Assembly: GCA_016710065.1 (NCBI GenBank)
Contig: JADJLP010000002.1
Span: forward strand, 62,001 to 126,000
Source: Candidatus Ideonella esbjergensis
GTDB taxonomy: Bacteria; Pseudomonadota; Gammaproteobacteria; Burkholderiales; Burkholderiaceae_C
Direction of reading: 5' to 3'
DNA: 64,000 nucleotides
The notes below the pieces were generated by a model. That model searched no databases. It was not told the origin of the DNA and saw nothing but the letters and a program-made list of their open reading frames with translations. Positions 34,801-42,347 of the stretch are shown here, piece by piece. The position numbers and the translations under genes were made by a program. The stretch's first letter is position 1, and the number at the start of each line of letters is the position of its first letter.

Positions 34801-35765
34801 TGCCCGGTTTCCGCCAGGGTCCGGGTGTAGCGGTCAAAGACGCGGCCGTCCTTGAATTGCAGCCTGTCCCTGGCCTCGGCGTCGCTGCCATACAGGCGCC
34901 GGACCTGATCCATGAAGGCATCCTGATCGCACAACTGCCCCAGCACATGCCCCAGCAACAACTCGTCGCGCCCGGTGGCGGCCAGTTCGGTGGGCACGCG
35001 CCAAAGCTCCAGAAACCTTTCATTGACAGACAGCACCTGGCCATCGGTGCCAATGATCAGGATGCCCTCGTCGGTGGAGGCCAGCGTTGCCCGCAACAGG
35101 GCTTCGCTGTTCCTCAGCGCCGATTCGGCGCGCTTGCGCTGGTCGATGCTGATGGTGCCGCCCACGGCCAGCAGGGGCTGGCCCTTGGGGCTGCGGGCCT
35201 TCACCTGCGCGCGGGTGTGCAACCAGCCCCAGTCGCCACTTGCCTGGCGCATCCTGTAGTCGAGATCAAAGCCCGTCGACTCGGGCAACAGTGCCGCCTC
35301 CAAGCAAGCCGTGAACGGCGCATGGTCTTCAGGGTGCATCTGCGCCATCCAGTCACGGATACCCATGGGCGTGGCTGGTTCGGCCATGCCCAACCATTCG
35401 AGTTTCGAGTGGTCGAACTGGAAGCTCCCGCTGGTCAGGTCCAGTTCCCAGTACAGCATCCGGGCCGATTCAATGGCTTCGCCCAGATAGGACCTGGTCC
35501 GCTCGATCTCGAATTGCAGGCTGTGGCGATAAGACTCGGCGATTCGACGCCGCCATGCCCCAACCAGGGAGGTCGCCGGCAAGACGATGATCAAGCTCGA
35601 CAGCGTGCTGATGGCCAGCACATTCGGGCCGACCTGCCCCAGCCAGACCAGTGTCACCAGGGTCACCACCACGTTGCTGAGCGCGACAACCAACAGCGCG
35701 ATCACCAGGTTCCCGCGCCCACCATCGAGCTGCATCAAGGTTCGCAGGGCCGCCAGGTACTTCAT
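31887..35765 (-). CDS. Membrane-anchored multi-PAS diguanylate cyclase/phosphodiesterase (GGDEF-EAL)
   Basis: A 1292-residue signalling protein that should make and/or break cyclic di-GMP. Two N-terminal membrane helices (about 20-70) are followed by roughly six PAS-like units between residues 95 and 890. The GGDEF domain keeps VARVGGDEFTVIL (about 945) and the EAL domain keeps KAEALLRW (about 1070), IDDFGTGYSAMSYL and KIDKSF, so both active sites look intact. The frame is open 33 nt further up, but ATG 35765 gives the natural MKYLAALRTLM start. The ligand is unknown; many PAS units suggest redox, oxygen or small-molecule input. Confidence 0.95.
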   Translation of the reverse strand: MKYLAALRTLMQLDGGRGNLVIALLVVALSNVVVTLVTLVWLGQVGPNVLAISTLSSLIIVLPATSLVGAWRRRIAESYRHSLQFEIERTRSYLGEAIESARMLYWELDLTSGSFQFDHSKLEWLGMAEPATPMGIRDWMAQMHPEDHAPFTACLEAALLPESTGFDLDYRMRQASGDWGWLHTRAQVKARSPKGQPLLAVGGTISIDQRKRAESALRNSEALLRATLASTDEGILIIGTDGQVLSVNERFLELWRVPTELAATGRDELLLGHVLGQLCDQDAFMDQVRRLYGSDAEARDRLQFKDGRVFDRYTRTLAETGQYGRIWCFRDVTEQARSQSALADSEQKLRAILDNVDACIYLKDAEGRYLFANRATCELWQTSPQAVIGQTDAQFFDRQTAQAIQANDRLVFDTGEKLCTEEQNQLRQTGQNIAYLSTKLPLRKDDGSIYALCGISTNVTTIKDLNRRLEEGNRFQTALMAAIPIPIFYRDRRGRDLGANLAYEQFMGRQRLVPGGESVQACGHDDPSKAERERDMHLMQRGGFEVYESEVEDATGAVHDVVFHKACFLDEAGQVSGLIGAIVDITDRKRSEGAVRESEQRAQSLYTLLRMVADNVPDLIWAKGLNRNFLFANKAMCEQLLMASDTDEPVGKTDRYFYLREQTRHADDPHWFTYGEGSQDSDDLTLQRGLASRFEESGNVQGQLRYFDTRKAPLVSERGEIIGVVGAAREVTAEREIRENLQVSAMVLANSSEALLLCDAGNRIVAVNPAFTNMTGYSFEEVAGKDPKLLASGQQNQDFYRSMWERIHATGKWQGEVWNRRKNGELFAEWLTINTLYLDDGSVHRRVALFSDITEKKRSEELVWTQANFDALTGLPNRRMFLDRLAQELKKAHRGGLKLALMFLDLDHFKEINDVLGHNEGDVLLAEAARRIAACMRESDTVARVGGDEFTVILSDQTDTGGVDRIANDILVALAQPFMLGAQQAFVSVSIGITIYPDDAVTQDELLKNADQAMYVSKGAGRNRFSYFTRAMQDAAQHRLHLMSDLRGALALNQFELHYQPIVDLCSGGIHKAEALLRWTHPTRGPVGPSEFIGLAEESGLIHDIGLWVLAQATRQAQRWRAHCDPSFQVSVNLSPVQLQSGARQLPWRSMLEDARLMGDALVLEITEGVLLDQSPRVVEELRALRAAGVEVAIDDFGTGYSAMSYLRHLDINYLKIDKSFVCNLAVDSSDFAMCEAIVVMAHKLGLKVVAEGVEGADQRDLLRGMGCDFAQGYCFAEALAPDEFERRFLSA

Positions 35766-36317
35766 GTGCGAGTGCCTTTGATGTCTTGACGACACCAAGT
35801 GGTGTGATCCTCACCTGCTGGCTTCGGTCGACTGGTGCCTCGCAGCGGCGCCGACTCTCTTGCGGGAAACGGTACCCGATATGAGGCCGGTGGGGCTCGG
35901 CTCTCGCGGTCACCAAATTGACATGCCTCAATCAAGACCGCCTTCCATGAGTTTGGCCTTGCCCGCTCGATGAACGATGGTGACCCGCCGATGCGGGCTG
36001 GTGCAGCGCGCGCCGCCATCGGCACTGACGTGCTGTGGCGCAAACGTCGCGTCGTACTCACAGCTCTGCCATCGAACGCGGCCGGCATCTGGCCTCGGTT
36101 CAAACCGGATAGGCAAAGGAAGCCATAGAGCGTGAGAGTTTTCTACGGCTCCCGATGGTTGGCATGCACTTGGTTTTTTCTGAAGCATGAGCTCATCGTG
36201 AGCATCCCAACGAAGCGCGGGGAGGTCTGTTCGAAGACGTGCCGCTTGCCGACCAAGCGCATGTGCACACGGCGTAGCAGGCGCGCATGACAGCAAAGTG
36301 GCACCCGCGCCAATGCA
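35766..36317. other. About 550 bp with no recognised gene
   Basis: Open frames on both strands in this stretch look like noise. The promoter of the GGDEF-EAL gene should be at its left end. No repeat or RNA structure stood out. Confidence 0.45.
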
Positions 36318-36840
36318 ATGGATGTGCCTTCCGAACTCAGGGAGCACATTGCCGAGGTGGTCGGCAAGGTCGGGCACGTGCTGTCGGGCAGCCAGGAGCC
36401 CGCGAAGCTCCACGAGAGCCTGAAGGCGCGCTTCAAGGCCACGCCCTATCCGGAGGTCTTCAGGTCGCAGGAGCGACGGCGCCACGCGCGGGCACGACAG
36501 AAGGAGGCCGGCGTGAACTCGCAAGCCATCGACCCGAGGATGATCGAAGCCCTGGAGGGTGCCAGCAGTTTGCAGCTCTACCAGCTCAAGGCCATCATGC
36601 GAAGGCATGCTGGCCGATCCGCGCCGAAGCCTGTCTGTGCGCACCCAACTGCATTTGGGTCAGACCGTGCGCTTCGTCGACTTCCGCGACGGTCAGATGC
36701 GCAGCGGCAAGATCATCGCCTTCAGGGACACCCAGGCCTTCGTGCTTGAACAGGGCACGAAGCGAACCTGGAAGATCCCCTGCCTGTTGCTGCCGATGCC
36801 GGAGTGCGCCGCCGTGCCGACCTTCGACTGCGCCACGTGA
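36318..36840 (+). pseudogene. Frameshifted hypothetical gene
   Basis: The first half reads MDVPSELREHIAEVVGKVGH to EGASSLQLYQLKAIM; the natural continuation EGMLADPRRSLSVRTQLHLGQTV, with VRFVDFRDGQMRSGKIIAF and VLEQGTKRTWKIPC, lies in another frame. An extra base near 36599 explains the shift. The C-terminal part looks like a small SH3/KOW-like beta domain. The gene end lies in the 166-bp repeat, whose other copy therefore carries only the last 18 or so codons. About 173 residues if repaired. Confidence 0.6.
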
Positions 36841-36949
36841 ACGGCCTTGGCGCCCAACAGACATGCGGGTTAGAGGGCGGCCAGTGTGGTTCACGGGGGC
36901 ACCGGCAGAAGTCCCCAAAGTGGCTCACTCCGGCATCGGCGCCATCACC
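36784..36949. repeat. 166-bp repeat, copy B
   Basis: Second copy of the sequence at 31133-31298, with the same 12-bp inverted repeat near its ends. It spans the last codons of the frameshifted gene and about 110 bp beyond its stop codon, including GGTTCACGGGGGCACCGG and GTCCCCAAAGTGGC. Confidence 0.8.
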
Positions 36950-37443
36950 GAGTCGACATAACTATTGGTTGTGCATTAAAGCCGTTCGCACGCTTTGTGA
37001 GTCCAGCCTGAAATGGAGCCAGAAGCAGGAGTGTGTGTTCGCATACAAACTTCATTTGCTACCCTGCACGGTGTGGAAACCAAGCCAAGACATGCCCAGC
37101 TGTCCTGGGCAGGACGACGAATGTGCGGCTTGCGTTTTACTGTTGATTGCGTACCATGACAACAGTTGTCCGCGCTGCGGATGCCTCAAAACCGGAATGC
37201 CATGCCAGCAGTCGACCACCACACCCCGGACGAGCCACTGGCCACCTACCAGGCGTTGAACTTGTGGGGTGACCAGGTGACGCACTGCACGCCGCGCGAC
37301 ACCCTGCAGGAAGCGCAGTCCGACGCCGACCAAGTGCCCGGTGCGGATGCCCAGGTGATGCGCCTGCGCCCATCTCACCGGGTTGCTGCCAGCCGTGATG
37401 CTGGCCAGTCTTGACGCTTCAACTGAAAAGAAAAGGCGAAAGC
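36950..37443. other. About 490 bp with no recognised gene
   Basis: No frame shows family-like sequence. The AT-richer stretch at 36960-37100 is unlike the surroundings and may be foreign. The promoter of the toxin-antitoxin operon at 37444 should lie here. Confidence 0.45.
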
Positions 37444-37884
37444 ATGTCGGAGACCATCGACCACGGAACCCTCTCGCGGCTTGTGCAGGCCGGAGCGGTC
37501 AGGGGCGCCCACATCGTGGGCCAGAGCGGTGGCTGGGCCGTGTTGGTCAAGTACGGCACCACAGAGCGGCCGCTGGCCGCGCAGCGCAGCCGACAAGTGC
37601 GGCTGTTCCGCAGGTTCGAGACGCTGGTCTCCTACTTGAAAGGGATAGGCATCGCGCGCTTCGATGTGGACGCGGCGAACTACGACATGGCCGCCGCCAC
37701 GGCAGCCCGCAGGCCCGACCGAGCAGAGGCCCTGAAACATGCCCACGAGGCAGCGGCCTATGACATCTGGTTCCGTGGCCAGGTACAGGCCAGCATCGAC
37801 GACCCGCGACCGAGCGTGCCCGATGACGAGGCTCGCGCCATGTTTGCCGCGCGCAAGGCTGCCCGGCGAGCGAGCCTTCGGTGA
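37444..37884 (+). CDS. Stability-determinant type antitoxin
   Basis: A 146-residue protein starting MSETIDHGTLSRLVQAGAVRG. The middle (GGWAVLVKYGTTERPLAAQR, then LFRRFETLVSYLKGIGIARFDVDAANYD) matches the stability-determinant proteins encoded in front of ParE/RelE toxins. The toxin frame starts inside its stop codon (GTGA overlap), the usual antitoxin-first arrangement. The C-terminal helix (about 90-146) probably covers the toxin. Confidence 0.75.
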   Translation: MSETIDHGTLSRLVQAGAVRGAHIVGQSGGWAVLVKYGTTERPLAAQRSRQVRLFRRFETLVSYLKGIGIARFDVDAANYDMAAATAARRPDRAEALKHAHEAAAYDIWFRGQVQASIDDPRPSVPDDEARAMFAARKAARRASLR

Positions 37885-38198
37885 CGCGGCTTGCCTGGCG
37901 GCCGATGGCTCTCGCCGACCGTCAAGCCATCATGGATTACATCGCCGAAGACAACCTGGCCGCCGCGCTCGAACTGGACGATCACTTCGAGGCCCAGGCC
38001 GAGCAGGCGCGGCAGCGCCCTACCCTGTACCGCCCCGGCCGCATGAGAGGCACGCGGGAAATTGTTGTGCGACCGAACTACGTCATGGTCTACCGCGTTG
38101 AGGGCGAGGGCGAGGACGAAGACGAAACGGTGACTGTGCTGCGTGTGCTGCATGCCACCCGGCAATGGCCACCGATCAATGAAGACGACACACCATGA
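37881..38198 (+). CDS. ParE/RelE-superfamily toxin
   Basis: A 105-residue protein with a GTG start overlapping the antitoxin stop by 4 bp. WRPMALADRQAIMDYIAEDNLAAALELDDHFE, then RPTLYRPGRMRGTREIVVRPNYVMVYRV, is the typical ParE/RelE fold with the R-x-x-x-V-x-x-N-Y-x-x-x-Y strand. An acidic insert (EGEGEDEDE) precedes the last strand. ParE members poison gyrase and RelE members cleave mRNA; which applies here cannot be read from sequence. Confidence 0.88.
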   Translation: MTRLAWRPMALADRQAIMDYIAEDNLAAALELDDHFEAQAEQARQRPTLYRPGRMRGTREIVVRPNYVMVYRVEGEGEDEDETVTVLRVLHATRQWPPINEDDTP

Positions 38199-38651
38199 GT
38201 GCCATGGAGTCCGGCATTTTCTTGGCAAGGCGGTAGATGCGGCACGCGGTGGTTGATCGGTTTGCGGTCTCGCGTTCGTAGCCTACAGCCGGTATGCCTC
38301 CACGTATCGCACCGCCCATGCAACCCATCATCTGCGACGCCTGCCGCCAGCCTACCGTCGCCCACGATGTCGTGAACTACGGGTCTATGGAGGGTGGCTA
38401 CCGGCAGCTCTGCGGCCGGTGTTTCAACGAGGCCGCCGCCAACCGCCTCGGGCTGCAGGGTTTCGAGCACGTCGGCTTCGAACCTGTCTGCATGATCGAT
38501 GCTCGTGGTATCGAACACGAGTTCCAGTTTCGCACCCGGCTGTTCGGGCCCGGCGTGGCGATCGATGCCTTCGAGTTGCGCGATGGCAGCCCGGCCGGGT
38601 ATGAGTTTCAGGTGATCGGGAAGCCAGACGGCGACCCCCTGGAGTTGCTAG

Positions 38652-40275
38652 CCCGCATATTTCACGCAACGACCACTGGTTGAGCTGAAGGGTCATTCGC
38701 GAGCCGCAGGAGCGCTCAATAAGTGCCACGCGAAGGCATTGGATGGCGCGCGAGGTGCAGTGGGGCTGATTGGCTGGCAATTGCCCCCACCCCGGCTTGG
38801 GTTGCGGACCATTTTTGTGTCGTCGCGCGGGCCAGGCGCTGGATGAAGTTCAGGGTGAGCGCAGTTGGCGCATGGCGTGGGCGAAGATGTCCGCGCTGGG
38901 CCAGTGCGAGGCCAGGTACAGGCGGATGCGCCGGGTGTTGCGGGTGATCACCGCTGCGACCTTGAGCAGCTTGATGCGCAGGGTGTCGACCTGGGCCGAC
39001 GCCAGCGCCGTGCCTTGCAAGGCCAGTGCGCGCAGCCTCTCGATGAGCACATAGCCCAGCGCTGCCAGCAGCATGCGCAACTGGTTCGAGCGCATCACGT
39101 GGCAACTCGTGCGCGTGGCGAACAAGCCGACCTGCGCCTCCTTGATGCGGTTCTCGGCTTCGCCGCGCTGGCAGTACAGCGCGTCGTACAGCGTTTGGGC
39201 ACCCCCGTCGAGGTTGGTGACGATGAAGCGCGGGTTGCAGCCGAGCTCGCCCCACTCCAGCCGCGTGATGACGCGCCGCTCGTGCGGCCAACTCTGTGCG
39301 GCGTAGCTGAACTCGCCCACCAGGCGTTGTTTGTGCCCGGTCTGCTCGTAGAGCTGCTGCATCGCCAGCTGCGCGTACTCGACCTGGGCTTCCAGCCGGG
39401 CGTTGCGCGCCAGGCCGACGATGTAGTGCACGCCAGCGCGCTCGCACCAGTTGATGATGCGCTGGCGGCAAAGCCCGAGTCGCCCCGGAAGATGATTCGA
39501 ACATTGGGCCATTCCTGACGCAGCCGACGCACCAGCAGCTTGAGGATGGCCGCCGCGTGCTTGGCGCCGTCGATGCGGCTCGGGCGCAGGTAGGCGCACA
39601 GCAGTTGCTGGCCGCAGAACACGTACAGCGGCAAGTAGCAGTAGCTGTCGTAGTAGCCGTGGAAGAAGCGGCCCTCCTGCTGGCCGTGCAGCGGGTTGTC
39701 GGTGGCGTCGAAGTCCAGCACCAATTCCTCGGGGGCGACCTTGAAGCTGGCGATGAACTGATCGACCAGCACCTGGTGCAAGCGCCACGCCGTGGCGCGG
39801 TCGGCCCACTTCTCCAGCCGGCACAGCGTGGGTGCGCTGGCCATCTCCAAGTCCACGCCGACGGCCGTCTGCATCGCCACGTCCTGGCGCAGCGCGCCGT
39901 GGTCGTTCAAGTCCTCCCAGCCCAGCGCCAGACCGTACACGCGCTGGCGCAGCATGCTGCGCACGCCGTGCTTGATCAGCAGCGGGCTGCGCGGGTCGGC
40001 GATGCAGCGTGCGGCTGCGTCCATCAGCCCGAGCTTGCGATCAACGGCGCCGAGCAGCAGCACGCCAGCGTCGCTGCTCATGCTGCCGCCGTCGAAGCGG
40101 CCCTCCACCACGCGTCGGCCCAGGCGGGCGAACTCGATCATCCCCACGTCCACTTCTTCGGTACAGTTTGGTTTCGGCATTGCCCGCTCGTTCATCAAGA
40201 TTCGACACCTCGATCAACGGGCATCCAAAGGGCAATGCCGTCCTCGCTTCTACGGGGGTAGGTGAAATATCCGGG
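38652..40275 (-). mobile_element. IS1380-family element, copy 1 (1624 bp)
   Basis: Terminal inverted repeats CCCGCATATTTCAC (left) and GTGAAATATCCGGG (right) bound the element. A CTAG target duplication flanks it (38648-38651 and 40276-40279). It is almost identical to the copies at 42311 and 48588, with the same orientation. Its transposase frame has a one-base deletion. Confidence 0.97.
38850..40198 (-). pseudogene. IS1380 transposase, copy 1, frameshifted
   Basis: Same sequence as the intact 449-residue transposase of copy 2 except for an A-run of three instead of four at 39470-39472, which splits the frame at about residue 244. The first frame covers the N-terminal domain and first catalytic Asp (LDFDATDNPLHG); the second covers the GEAENRIKE motif. 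It could still be functional if ribosomes slip at the T-run of the mRNA, but the default call is broken. Confidence 0.9.
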
Positions 40276-40530
40276 CTAGGCCGGCTCATTGGCAAGATGC
40301 GCCGAGCTTTGGCACTCACCCATCTCGAGGACACTGACCTCGGGGCCCAAGTGAACGACCGCCTGATCCTACGCGGCACCGTCGACAGCGATCCCGACGA
40401 GGACCATGGTGCGCCGATGGTCGTCATCGATGGTCGCGAGATCTCTTGGGACGAACTCGGCCGCATGGTGGCGACCTTCGAGGGCTGGCAGTTCAAATTG
40501 GAGTTTCGCGACCGCAGCGATGAGGTCTGA

Positions 40531-40879
40531 CCCGTCAGGCCAGACGCATCTGCATGCCTATTGACATCAGGGCCAGCGGCGCCAGCATGTCGCCGAAGCG
40601 TTTGAATGTCGATTCCACCCAAGCCGGGTACGAAGCCGATCAATGTCTCAGCGGCGCGAAGCTCGTCGGCTGGGCGTCGACCCTTGGGCCGCTTTGTGCG
40701 CTTGGCGCAGATCCATGCATCGAGCCGTAACCGGCGCATGATCGTGTTTCCTTTGACCAACGTCATGAACAAACGCTTGCATCTCAACTAAAGCGTCGAC
40801 CTTGCCGTTCGATCACATGCGGGCAAACTTCACACATGGCCCCTAATTGTTGGGGTATCAACAACGGGTTGAGGTACGA
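40531..40879. other. About 350 bp with no recognised gene
   Basis: A minus-strand frame starting MRRLRLDAWICAKRTKRPKGRR runs through this stretch and on into the split hypothetical gene, so it is unlikely to be real. Nothing else is supported. Confidence 0.4.
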
Positions 40880-40999
40880 ATGCTGCCTTTTTTCAAGCGC
40901 ACGGAGGCGGGTCGCGCAGAGGTCGCAGCGAAAGCTGCTGGCCTGTCCAGATCTGCCCGGAACCTGCTCCTGGTGATCGCACCAGCCTCACTCGGCTGA
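40880..40999 (+). pseudogene. 39-residue N-terminal gene fragment
   Basis: The frame reads MLPFFKRTEAGRAEVAAKAAGL, then RSARNLLLVI. It resembles the N-terminus of a conserved Comamonadaceae hypothetical family that begins with such a sequence and runs for well over 100 residues, but stops after 39 codons. Sequence from about 40969 belongs to a different, antitoxin-like frame, so this looks like a recombination scar. Confidence 0.5.
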
Positions 41000-41157
41000 T
41001 CGAGGAGGGGCTGCAACTGCGTCTTCGAACCAAGACGGGCCATGCCGTGCGGGTCCGGCGACAGCTGCCTGTTTTCAAAGGCCGTGGTGGACTGGTGGCC
41101 AGCGTGGACGCTAGCAGCAACAAAGCCATGCTGGCGGCGCTGGACGATGACGCCTGA
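40969..41157 (+). pseudogene. 5'-truncated VapB-type antitoxin
   Basis: The frame ending at 41157 reads DRTSLTRLIEEGLQLRLRTK and LPVFKGRGGLVASVD, then SNKAMLAALDDDA, which is the C-terminal two thirds of a ribbon-helix-helix VapB antitoxin. The N-terminal strand (usual MRTTVTLDDD-type start) has been replaced by the unrelated fragment at 40880. Its stop overlaps the vapC start, as in intact pairs. Confidence 0.65.
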
Positions 41158-41581
41158 TGTCAATGTGCTGGTTGCCGCGTCGCGCAGCGATCACCCGCAC
41201 CATGCCGTTGCGCGCGCATGGCTTGAGGGGGCTTTGGCGGCGGTACCGACCGGTGGATCTTTCACCTTGATGCCTATGGAGGTCGCCAGTGCTCTGCGGT
41301 TGGTGACCAGTCCCAAGATCTTCATACAGCCCACGCCCATCACACATGCAGTTGACTTCATCGACGCCATACTGAACATGCCAGGGGTGCGGTTTGCGCC
41401 GCTGGGGCCTGAGTGGCAGAGGCTCAGGCAACTCTGCCTCGACAAGCAACTAGGCGGCAACGACCTGCCGGATGCCTGGCTGGCGGCCGCAGTGGAGCAA
41501 CTCGGCGGGCACCTCGTCAGTTTCGACCGTGATTTCAAGAAGCTGTTGGGGCGATCTCGATTCACGCTCCTCGAGGCCTGA
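41147..41581 (+). CDS. vapC: VapC-type PIN-domain toxin
   Basis: A 144-residue PIN ribonuclease starting MTPDVNVLVAASRSDHPHH. Acidic residues in PDVN, MEVASALRL, GGNDLPDAWLAAA and SFDRDF supply the metal site, so the toxin looks catalytically intact. VapC toxins cleave tRNA or rRNA and are normally held by VapB. Here the preceding antitoxin has lost its N-terminus, so the toxin may be unexpressed, or silenced by a partner elsewhere. Confidence 0.88.
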   Translation: MTPDVNVLVAASRSDHPHHAVARAWLEGALAAVPTGGSFTLMPMEVASALRLVTSPKIFIQPTPITHAVDFIDAILNMPGVRFAPLGPEWQRLRQLCLDKQLGGNDLPDAWLAAAVEQLGGHLVSFDRDFKKLLGRSRFTLLEA

Positions 41582-42018
41582 GGTTGTCCATGATGTCGGC
41601 GGTAGGTCGACCGACAAGTGCCCTTGGGATCGCGTGGCGTCGATCGGCGCGAAGGTTGCCCAATGGTCGCCGCTTACAGGCGGGCCGCAAGTGGGCGCAA
41701 TGGCCATTTGGCGGAGGGGTGTGACAGGCCGGCGGGTGGCATTTCATGGAATGCAGAGGCCTTGTCACATCACGTGCCGCCGAAAGTGCTCTGTTTTCAA
41801 GGACTTAGCTCTTATGGACACTATCCGTGCCAAGTGAGCTGCACCACATCTGCTGTGGGGTCCATCAAAAGGAGTGTGCTCATAACCTGCCGTGTCCAGC
41901 GGTTCTCGCTGCATGCTCGAAGCGACCATTGGGCTCTGTGCCCACGCTCGATTTCGGCGGCCTATCTCGTGACCATTGGGTCGTTGTCTCTGACCTCAGC
42001 AAGTGCTCAACTTGATGA
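41582..42018. other. About 440 bp without a gene
   Basis: It holds CAAGGACTTAGC (41798), the 48-bp repeat shared with 13494-13541, and two GACCATTGGG motifs (41924, 41971). No coding frame is convincing. Confidence 0.5.
41896..41943 (+). repeat. 48-bp sequence repeated exactly at 13494-13541
   Basis: Identical over 48 bases to the sequence next to tRNA-fMet. It lies between the vapC toxin gene and the ParD-like antitoxin gene. Confidence 0.85.
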
Positions 42019-42038
42019 TGTAATGCAATTGCGCTACA
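42019..42038. promoter_or_regulatory. Imperfect palindrome, probable antitoxin operator
   Basis: TGTAATGC-AATT-GCGCTACA is a 20-bp imperfect palindrome ending 9 nt before the antitoxin ATG. Ribbon-helix-helix antitoxins commonly bind such sites to repress their own operon. Confidence 0.55.
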
Positions 42039-42047
42039 TTGGCCGTC

Positions 42048-42347
42048 ATGAAGACCGCCACCATTCCTGCAGTCCGAGTCGAGCCTGAGTTCCGTGCGGA
42101 ACTTGAAGCCATGCTGGGTGACGGCGAAAGCCTCAGCCAGTTTGTGGAAGGCGCCTTGCGGGCGACGGTGGCCAGGCGTCGAGCGCAGACGGAATTTGTC
42201 AGCCGCGGCCTTGCCTCGATAGCCGAGACAAAGGCGAAGGGCAACGGTATCCCGGCCGACGTTGTGATCGCCAAACTGGAGGCCAGGTTGGCGGCGGCGC
42301 TGGCGGCTAACCCGCATATTTCACGCAACGACCACTGGTTGAGCTGA
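42048..42347 (+). CDS. ParD-like antitoxin with C-terminus replaced by IS1380 copy 2
   Basis: A protein of about 99 residues starting MKTATIPAVRVEPEFRAELEAML, a ribbon-helix-helix type antitoxin with GESLSQFVEGALRATVARRRAQ. The insertion at 42311 replaces the last native residues (KVDVGGTRR, still readable from 43938 to the stop at 43967) with an element-encoded tail (NPHISRNDHWLS). In the uninterrupted gene the stop would overlap the toxin start as TAATG. The protein may remain functional, since most of it is unchanged. Confidence 0.8.
   Translation: MKTATIPAVRVEPEFRAELEAMLGDGESLSQFVEGALRATVARRRAQTEFVSRGLASIAETKAKGNGIPADVVIAKLEARLAAALAANPHISRNDHWLS

Larger units (their letters stand above)
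38294..40530 (+). pseudogene. Hypothetical gene split by IS1380 copy 1
   Basis: The 5' part (38294-38651) encodes a protein with a possible zinc site (CDACRQP ... CGRCFNE) and FEHVGFEPVCMIDARGIEHEFQF. The 3' part (40280-40530) continues GRLIGKMRRALALTHLED to FKLEFRDRSDEV. Removing the element and one CTAG duplication restores one frame of about 202 residues. The interrupted gene would now end in an element-encoded tail (FHATTTG). The start could also be ATG 38321. Confidence 0.8.

Noticed and set aside
35928..36644. 238-residue minus-strand frame
   Set aside because: Antisense to the frameshifted small gene and without recognisable features; the plus-strand reading has better protein character.
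40041..40787. 248-residue minus-strand frame over the split hypothetical gene
   Set aside because: It crosses the IS1380 right end and the 3' half of an interrupted gene, so it is a chance reading.
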